Shown here piece after piece: positions 7,799 through 12,364 of a stretch of DNA of 12,364 nt. Numbering within the stretch: position 1 is the first letter of the stretch; every line of letters begins with the position of its first letter. The notes beneath the pieces were generated by a model, which was given only the letters and a program-made list of their open reading frames with translations, was not told the DNA's origin and did no database searches. A program made the translations under genes and the position numbers. This DNA comes from an uncultured Porphyromonadaceae bacterium (GTDB lineage: Bacteria > Bacteroidota > Bacteroidia > Bacteroidales > Muribaculaceae): positions 1 to 12,364 of the forward strand of contig CAMWLX010000058.1 in assembly GCA_947175225.1 (NCBI GenBank), written 5' to 3'.

Positions 7799-10700
7799 TT
7801 AGTTATTGAAAATGACTTTTTTGCCATTGATGATATATATTTCCCCTTTGAGAGGGTCCGCCACCTTAACACCGTCTATTGAGAATATATCGTCTTTTTC
7901 ATGTTCCATCATTTTAATTGCATCTACAGAAGAATTTCCTGAAACAAAACGGATATAGAACCTATCGTTGAAGTCACCCTTTTCGGAATTGAAGGAATAA
8001 GGCTTATCCTCTGAAAGATAAATCTTTTCGCTTGTAAATGTATCCTCCAACACCACTTTATAGTCCTCTACATCTTCAGAAAGGGCAATACTGTATAAAC
8101 CATCAATTCCCGCATGAATACCCAACACTACGGCAGCATTATCGATAGGACGTTCGTTTATCGCATATTCTATACCTGCAGCGTATGTGAAAATCTGAGG
8201 GATAGTATTATCGGAACTTCTGAATTTTCCAGCGTCCTTATCCTGTTCATAATCCAATGCAGCTCTTTCATTGAGAACAATTCTCGTACGATCGGTGAAT
8301 TTGCCATCAGTGATTAAGAAGTTGAATTTCACACGAGTGTTGTCGAAACCTCCCGCATCTCTGACTTTTCTCGGTGCATTTTCTATAGTTCTTGCTACGC
8401 GGTTAGTCTGACGTCCCTCTTTGCGGAAGGTTATCTTTGGATCGTCAACAGGACTCTGAACGAAGAACGCTTCGCCGGGACATAGGATGTAAGAATCATC
8501 AATAGGGCTGACAGCGGAATAAGTGTTGTTTCCCATATTCCAAACAGTCAAAGGTGCCGAAAAGTCCATGAAACGGGTATCATAATAACAGGCATAAGGA
8601 TTACCAATAAGATTCCAGCTACGATTATGAGCGAATTCAGCAACATATTCCTTTAGCATTACTTCGGCATCTTCAGAAATGAATATATTGTTTTTATTAC
8701 CATTATTCACGGCTTTAAACTTGAGTCCGCTCCAATTCTGAGAGCTGTTACCTATATAGCGACTTGTCTGTATGATATAACCTTCTCCTGCATTTAACGT
8801 TTCATCATCCTTTACTTTTACCCAAGTCTCAGCGGTCTCACCTGCTGCACGTTTAGCTCCGTCATATTTACGAATGGCAAAACTTGTAGAGCCAGTACGG
8901 ATAGACTCAATGTCAGATATATTGACATCGAATGGGAATGTTATAAAACTCCAACGATCGTTATGAGGAAACATTTCAATCGCCACATTGTCAGCGCGTA
9001 GGTGAGAATTATTCAACAGTGAATTGAAATGCTGTAACATCGCTCCATTATAGATGTTGTCTCCATAAGAATACTGATCAGATGGATCCCATCCCATCGA
9101 GAAGTCTGCAATTGAAAGCGTCCCGGCACCATTGACTGTGAGACTGCCATAGTTGGAATAGTATCCTCCCTTGGAGTCATGTATAAGGTTGACATTTGGC
9201 TTATAGTCGGCAGGTATATTTTCGGGTAAGGTCAAACGCACATTGCCGAGTACTGTAATGTTCTCAGGGAGATAGTCAATCGGTTTAATGGTAGGGAATC
9301 TATCCCATCCGGCAGTCTGCTTATATAGATTTAAAGATAGTTCAGGCACATATAGCTCACGACCATCCATCCCTAAACCGTATGGAATCTGATCGGTCAT
9401 ATAAGGAGGTTCAATTGAAAGACATGTTACTTTCACGAGGTTATCGCAATAATCAAACGGAGACTCATTGGCGAGCACAAGAGTACTCGGGAGTGTCACT
9501 TCCGTAAGCGCATCGCAATCGTAGAATGCATTATCAGCAATCTGGAACAGTCCTTCATTAAAATCAATGGAATGCAAAGACCTATTATAGAGAAAAGCAT
9601 CTTTCCCAATATAATATAACGTAGAGGGGAAATTTAATGACTCTATACTCTGACAATTACTAAACGCAGAGTTATTGATATGAGTAAGACCATCCTTAAA
9701 ATCCAAACTTTTAAGATTGGAATTATTGTAAAATGCGTACTCGGAAATTGTCTTCAGAGTAGAAGGTAATTCCACATGCTTGAGTGAGGTGCAATTATAA
9801 AACGCATATGTGCCCAGAGAACTAAGGCCTTCAGGGAGTTGAATGTCGACTAATGATCTACATTCATAAAACGCCTGACCACCTATTGATTGAAGAGTTG
9901 ATGGAAAAGCAATATTGATAAGGCCATAACATTGATACATAGCCCTATCTCCGATAGATGCGACGGAACGAGGGAGTATTATCGATTCCAAAGAAGACCT
10001 TCGGTAGAAGAATTCAGCGGGAAGCTCTTTCATGTCGACCTCCGTAAGATCGATTTCCCTCAGCGAAGTAAGACGCGTTTTGATGTTAGCTATATCTTCA
10101 GAATTGAGGGTTCCAGAGATTCTTATACTTTCCACATCAACGAAATTCTCAACTTTTTTTAGGATCGAGTCACCCATAGCACCTGGCACATCTACTACAA
10201 TATCTACATAGGTATACCCAAGACATCGTATCATATAATTAATCTCTGCGATACGAGCGTCGATTATGTCAATTACATAATTGCCGGATTCATAAGCATC
10301 TGATATTGCATCGCATAGTATATTGGCCTTCGCTACGGTCGCCGGGGAAGTCCTATCGTTGGCAGCGTCAATGGCTTCCTTAAGTTTTGAATTGGCATAA
10401 GCAAGACGAGCGTATGCGTCAATACTTTTCCTTATAGGACGATCCAACTTGATAATTTCAGAGAATAGATTTGCTTTTGTCAGGAAATCCTTATCTACAT
10501 CTATTTGACTGATCAGATATTTGACATTATTGAGAAGATCGGCATCAAGATGACTCTTCTCCAACTCCGGCAGCTTATCGACAATGTCTTTAAGCAAAGC
10601 ATCAACCTGCTTTTCTGAAAAGTATTCAAGGTCCAGATTATCCCAAACTGCCCAACGTTTTATATCGGAAGCGGCCACACTTTTGACTCCTAAAGTAAGT

Positions 10701-11704
10701 GTCTCTCCATCTACGGTCGGATCATAGACACCCCATACATCGCAAAAATAAGTGTTTTGGTTAAGGACTTTCGAAGCGCCCTGAGGAGTGTTGGGAACAT
10801 ATTGACCACCTACTTCCCATTTATAGTCACCCCGATCAATCGATGGCTCTGAAAAAGCCGAAGGTATGGCTGCCTCATGACTTCCTATGAATAAGTGGCT
10901 GGGAACTTCATCCTCTCTGTGCGCCCAAGCCTGATTGAAGTCATTATAGTACTCCACACCGCAGGCATTAGCGGATAGGCGATATAAACCCATAGGCATA
11001 TTCTCAAGTTCCTGCTGACATACAAAATTCATTCCATATCCGTATGCAAAGGTATTACCGGAATAGGAACTGCGGTCAAAAGAACCTTTCCATACACCAG
11101 AATATTCAAAAGCACCGTTTTTTAGATTATAGCCATAAATTCCGAAATCGGCGAAAGCAACTGATCCTCCGCGATCATAGACACTGACAGCGATGACATT
11201 ATCACCTTCAACTATGATAGACTTTACATCCTCGTTGAGTATGGTTGTCATGCTCGTAGAATTCTCGTTTATGACTGAGCCATTACTATATATCTTTTCT
11301 CCATTCAGGTACACTACCATATCGTCATCATGAATAGTGTAAAGAATAACTTCTTGAAAAGCCAATGGATCACTGACAGTGAAATGACGACGAATATACG
11401 ACGCGCCGTATTCCCCTTCCCATATACTATTATAGTAAGATGGAGCCCCGGTTTCTGTGCTTACCGGACCTTCTATCTTTTTCCATGATGTATCATCGAA
11501 TTCCCTAAGAAACCAATCTTCACCAGGAGCGGTAGTGAAGTCAGAGTGGTCCTTCATGACCTCTCTATCTAAAAAAAGATAGTTTGCATCCCAAGGTTCA
11601 TGAGAAAAATTGCCAAATGGCAGCAAGACGTTTCTTGCGTCGGCTTGAGACTGGCTTCCAAGGGCAGCCAGTGCGACAAGCAAGCTAAGGTAGCTATTAT
11701 TCAT
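7799..11704 (-). CDS. BspA-type leucine-rich repeat surface protein with carbohydrate-binding-like N-terminus
   Basis: Secreted protein of 1301 residues, probably a surface adhesin or glycan-binding protein; no enzyme motif was seen. In order: signal peptide about 1-23 (hydrophobic LSLLVALAALG, ending near ADA); a galactose-binding-like beta sandwich about 25-192 (FDDTSWKKIEGP, YIRRHFTV, DDDMVVYLNGE, EGDNVIAVSV), as in accessory domains of Bacteroidetes glycosidases; a second beta sandwich about 198-362 (MGLYRLSANACG to RWAVWDNLDLEY); a helical FIVAR-like linker about 365-495; BspA-type repeats 547-760; a beta-rich region about 811-1100 with WSFITFPF and SWNLIGNPY motifs; and a short T9SS-like tail (FSIDGVKV, GEIYIINGKKVIFNN). 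The start is ATG at 11702-11704: an in-frame TAA at 11720-11722 rules out an upstream ATG. The signal peptide n-region has no Lys or Arg, which is unusual. The gene lies 11 bases upstream of the 2563-residue gene, so they are probably co-transcribed. Confidence 0.9.
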   Translation of the reverse strand: MNNSYLSLLVALAALGSQSQADARNVLLPFGNFSHEPWDANYLFLDREVMKDHSDFTTAPGEDWFLREFDDTSWKKIEGPVSTETGAPSYYNSIWEGEYGASYIRRHFTVSDPLAFQEVILYTIHDDDMVVYLNGEKIYSNGSVINENSTSMTTILNEDVKSIIVEGDNVIAVSVYDRGGSVAFADFGIYGYNLKNGAFEYSGVWKGSFDRSSYSGNTFAYGYGMNFVCQQELENMPMGLYRLSANACGVEYYNDFNQAWAHREDEVPSHLFIGSHEAAIPSAFSEPSIDRGDYKWEVGGQYVPNTPQGASKVLNQNTYFCDVWGVYDPTVDGETLTLGVKSVAASDIKRWAVWDNLDLEYFSEKQVDALLKDIVDKLPELEKSHLDADLLNNVKYLISQIDVDKDFLTKANLFSEIIKLDRPIRKSIDAYARLAYANSKLKEAIDAANDRTSPATVAKANILCDAISDAYESGNYVIDIIDARIAEINYMIRCLGYTYVDIVVDVPGAMGDSILKKVENFVDVESIRISGTLNSEDIANIKTRLTSLREIDLTEVDMKELPAEFFYRRSSLESIILPRSVASIGDRAMYQCYGLINIAFPSTLQSIGGQAFYECRSLVDIQLPEGLSSLGTYAFYNCTSLKHVELPSTLKTISEYAFYNNSNLKSLDFKDGLTHINNSAFSNCQSIESLNFPSTLYYIGKDAFLYNRSLHSIDFNEGLFQIADNAFYDCDALTEVTLPSTLVLANESPFDYCDNLVKVTCLSIEPPYMTDQIPYGLGMDGRELYVPELSLNLYKQTAGWDRFPTIKPIDYLPENITVLGNVRLTLPENIPADYKPNVNLIHDSKGGYYSNYGSLTVNGAGTLSIADFSMGWDPSDQYSYGDNIYNGAMLQHFNSLLNNSHLRADNVAIEMFPHNDRWSFITFPFDVNISDIESIRTGSTSFAIRKYDGAKRAAGETAETWVKVKDDETLNAGEGYIIQTSRYIGNSSQNWSGLKFKAVNNGNKNNIFISEDAEVMLKEYVAEFAHNRSWNLIGNPYACYYDTRFMDFSAPLTVWNMGNNTYSAVSPIDDSYILCPGEAFFVQSPVDDPKITFRKEGRQTNRVARTIENAPRKVRDAGGFDNTRVKFNFLITDGKFTDRTRIVLNERAALDYEQDKDAGKFRSSDNTIPQIFTYAAGIEYAINERPIDNAAVVLGIHAGIDGLYSIALSEDVEDYKVVLEDTFTSEKIYLSEDKPYSFNSEKGDFNDRFYIRFVSGNSSVDAIKMMEHEKDDIFSIDGVKVADPLKGEIYIINGKKVIFNN
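9443..9994 (-). repeat. Eight BspA-type LRRs of exactly 23 residues
   Basis: Residues 571-754 divide into eight units of 23 residues with no insertions, of the form SLxxIxLPxxLxxIGxxAFxxCx. They start at 571, 594, 617, 640, 663, 686, 709 and 732. A diverged 24-residue unit precedes them (547-570), and a capping segment follows from 755, with ELYVPELSLNLYKQTAGW near 783-800. This is the TpLRR/BspA (LRR_5) family, known from BspA of Tannerella forsythia, where it mediates binding to host matrix proteins and other bacteria. The ligand here is unknown. Confidence 0.92.
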
Positions 11705-11789
11705 GTTTCCAATATTAAGTTAGTTATTAAACATCAAACAGTTATGCAAGTCTTAAAAATTACTGCTTAAAGCAAGAAACTACAGATTT

Positions 11790-11817
11790 CAAATATAGAA
11801 ATTGAACTGTAAGCAAA
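11790..11817 (-). promoter_or_regulatory. Candidate promoter of the two-gene operon
   Basis: On the minus strand TATATTTG (11790-11797) matches the Bacteroidetes -7 consensus TAnnTTTG, with TTTG at 11814-11817 as a possible -33 box. The 16-base spacing is shorter than the usual 19-21, so the -33 assignment is weak. Transcription would start near 11783, giving a leader of about 79 bases. This would let the operon be expressed separately from the RNA upstream. Confidence 0.5.
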
Positions 11818-11855
11818 ATAGTTAAAACTTTGGCAAATACACAATTTTATTTCCT

Positions 11856-11889
11856 AAAAGGAGCTTGACACCTCAGTGAGTTAAACTCC
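11856..11889 (-). terminator. Hairpin plus T-run downstream of the structured RNA
   Basis: On the minus strand the arms GGAGTTT (11883-11889) and AAGCTCC (11860-11866) pair with one mismatch, around a small inner CTC/GAG stem. TTTT follows directly (11856-11859). This is intrinsic-terminator-like and lies between the structured RNA and the operon promoter candidate. It fits as the end, or a back-up end, of the RNA transcript, or as an attenuator if transcription reads through into the operon. Confidence 0.5.
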
Positions 11890-11899
11890 CGACGGGGGA

Positions 11900-12204
11900 A
11901 AACAAAAAGAGCGTGAGAGTCTGTACCTGTCACTCATCCCGCTTCTTGAGGCTCTGGCTGCCCATCTAAGTAGGACGAGCAACGGGGAGCCTCACGCTGT
12001 ATGATATGACAACTATGGAGTACGCGATTGCGCACTCTTTGATTGGTATCATACCCAATGAGGCGCCTATCGTTGCCTCATCCTTGACTTAGATGTTGAA
12101 ACTGCCAGATTTCAAGAAGCCAAGAATAAGCGTTTGATAAACGCTCTATATATATCTGCGTAGCCATCCCTAATCCACAATTGGATTAAGTCTGCGCCAT
12201 GCGA
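11900..12204 (-). ncRNA. Large structured RNA candidate, family not identified
   Basis: A region of about 300 bases with no convincing gene but many perfect complementary arms (plus-strand coordinates): 12171-12177/12182-12188 (7 bp); 12129-12135/12139-12145 (7 bp, 3-base loop); 12096-12101/12110-12115 (6 bp); 12058-12064/12075-12081 (7 bp); 12018-12025/12030-12037 (8 bp with one G-U, 4-base loop); 11999-12006/12047-12054 (8 bp, enclosing the previous hairpin); 11963-11971/12087-12095 (9 bp, long range); and 11910-11917/11991-11998 (8 bp), followed on the minus strand by CTTTTTGTTTT (11899-11909). A promoter sits just upstream. The strand is set by the promoter and the terminal T-run. The conserved cores of tmRNA, RNase P RNA and SRP RNA were not found. 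It may belong to a described Bacteroidales RNA motif (for example Bacteroidales-1 or a 6S-like RNA), but I cannot assign it. Alternatively it is a long leader of the operon. The exact 5' and 3' ends are estimates. Confidence 0.65.
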
Positions 12205-12207
12205 ATG

Positions 12208-12238
12208 CAAAGTTATTAAAAAATATTTAAAAATCAAA
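12208..12238 (-). promoter_or_regulatory. Bacteroidetes-type promoter for the structured RNA
   Basis: On the minus strand TTTG (12235-12238) and TAACTTTG (12208-12215) are separated by 19 bases, matching the Bacteroidetes sigma-ABfr consensus TTTG / TAnnTTTG at its usual spacing. The predicted start is near 12203-12205, immediately before the first hairpin of the RNA. This is the better of the two promoter matches in the window. Confidence 0.75.
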
Positions 12239-12364
12239 AAAGAACTCCTTTTTTTTTAGATTTTCCAAAAATTGTCAACTTTACACTCAATGTTTGCCAT
12301 TATAATATATTTTTATTGAAGTTGTTTAAACTTATTTTTTTATTAATATTTCGTCAGGTTTTCG
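12239..12364. other. AT-rich intergenic end of window, no gene seen
   Basis: Very AT-rich sequence with poly-A and poly-T tracts (for example the T-run near 12249-12257) and a GTTTAAAC palindrome near 12323-12330. No open frame of useful length, no tRNA-like fold and no clear plus-strand promoter. It may serve as an upstream element for the RNA promoter, or it may simply be spacer; the next gene lies outside the window. Confidence 0.6.

Noticed and set aside
7675..7872. Minus-strand 65-codon frame spanning the junction of the two genes
   Set aside because: It overlaps the end of one real gene and the signal-peptide region of the next in another frame. It is better explained by the two long genes.
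96..11704. Glycoside hydrolase or protease activity in either large protein
   Set aside because: Carbohydrate-binding-like, Ig-like and chitobiase C-terminal-like accessory domains are present, but no catalytic domain or active-site motif could be identified.
11900..12204. tmRNA, RNase P RNA, SRP RNA or tRNA identity for the structured region
   Set aside because: None of the conserved cores I know (the RNase P GAGGAAAGTCC region, the tmRNA tRNA-like ends, the SRP GGAAGCAG loop, the tRNA T-loop) was found on either strand.
11900..12204. CRISPR array or insertion-sequence end
   Set aside because: The complementary arms are all different from one another, with no regularly spaced direct repeats, no transposase remnant and no target-site duplication.

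Overview
The window looks like part of a chromosome from a gut or oral member of the order Bacteroidales. The evidence is: putative promoters of the Bacteroidetes type (TTTG / TAnnTTTG), start codons without Shine-Dalgarno sequences, BspA-type leucine-rich repeats, and a C-terminal sorting domain of the type IX secretion system (T9SS) type. The mix of domains resembles Muribaculaceae or Prevotella-like genomes, but I cannot fix the genus.

Layout, all on the minus strand, so read from right to left. (1) 12208-12238: a near-consensus promoter. (2) About 11900-12204: no convincing gene, but a dense set of perfect complementary arms predicting a large structured RNA of about 300 nt, with terminator-like elements at its 3' end (11900-11917 and 11856-11889). 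(3) 11790-11817: a second promoter candidate. (4) 7799-11704: a 1301-residue secreted protein with two carbohydrate-binding-like beta-sandwich domains, a helical linker, eight BspA-type repeats of exactly 23 residues, and a T9SS-like tail. (5) Eleven bases later, 96-7787: a 2563-residue mosaic surface protein. It has three InlB-type repeats, a BspA-like patch, many Ig-like and carboxypeptidase-regulatory-like modules, a central coiled-coil and hydrophobic helical module, and a clear T9SS type A sorting domain. (6) 36-83: a strong hairpin terminator.

The two genes almost certainly form one operon making a pair of large cell-surface or released proteins, probably for adhesion or binding of host or dietary glycans. 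No enzyme active site was recognised in either. Every other open frame of notable length in the window overlaps these two genes on another frame or strand and I regard it as spurious.

The best candidate for something undescribed is the structured RNA upstream of the operon. It has an apparent promoter of its own, at least five local or nested helices of 7-8 bp, and a 9-bp long-range helix that would form a pseudoknot, or an alternative fold, with its 3' closing stem. Second is the central helical module of the giant protein, which is also markedly more AT-rich than the sequence on either side.
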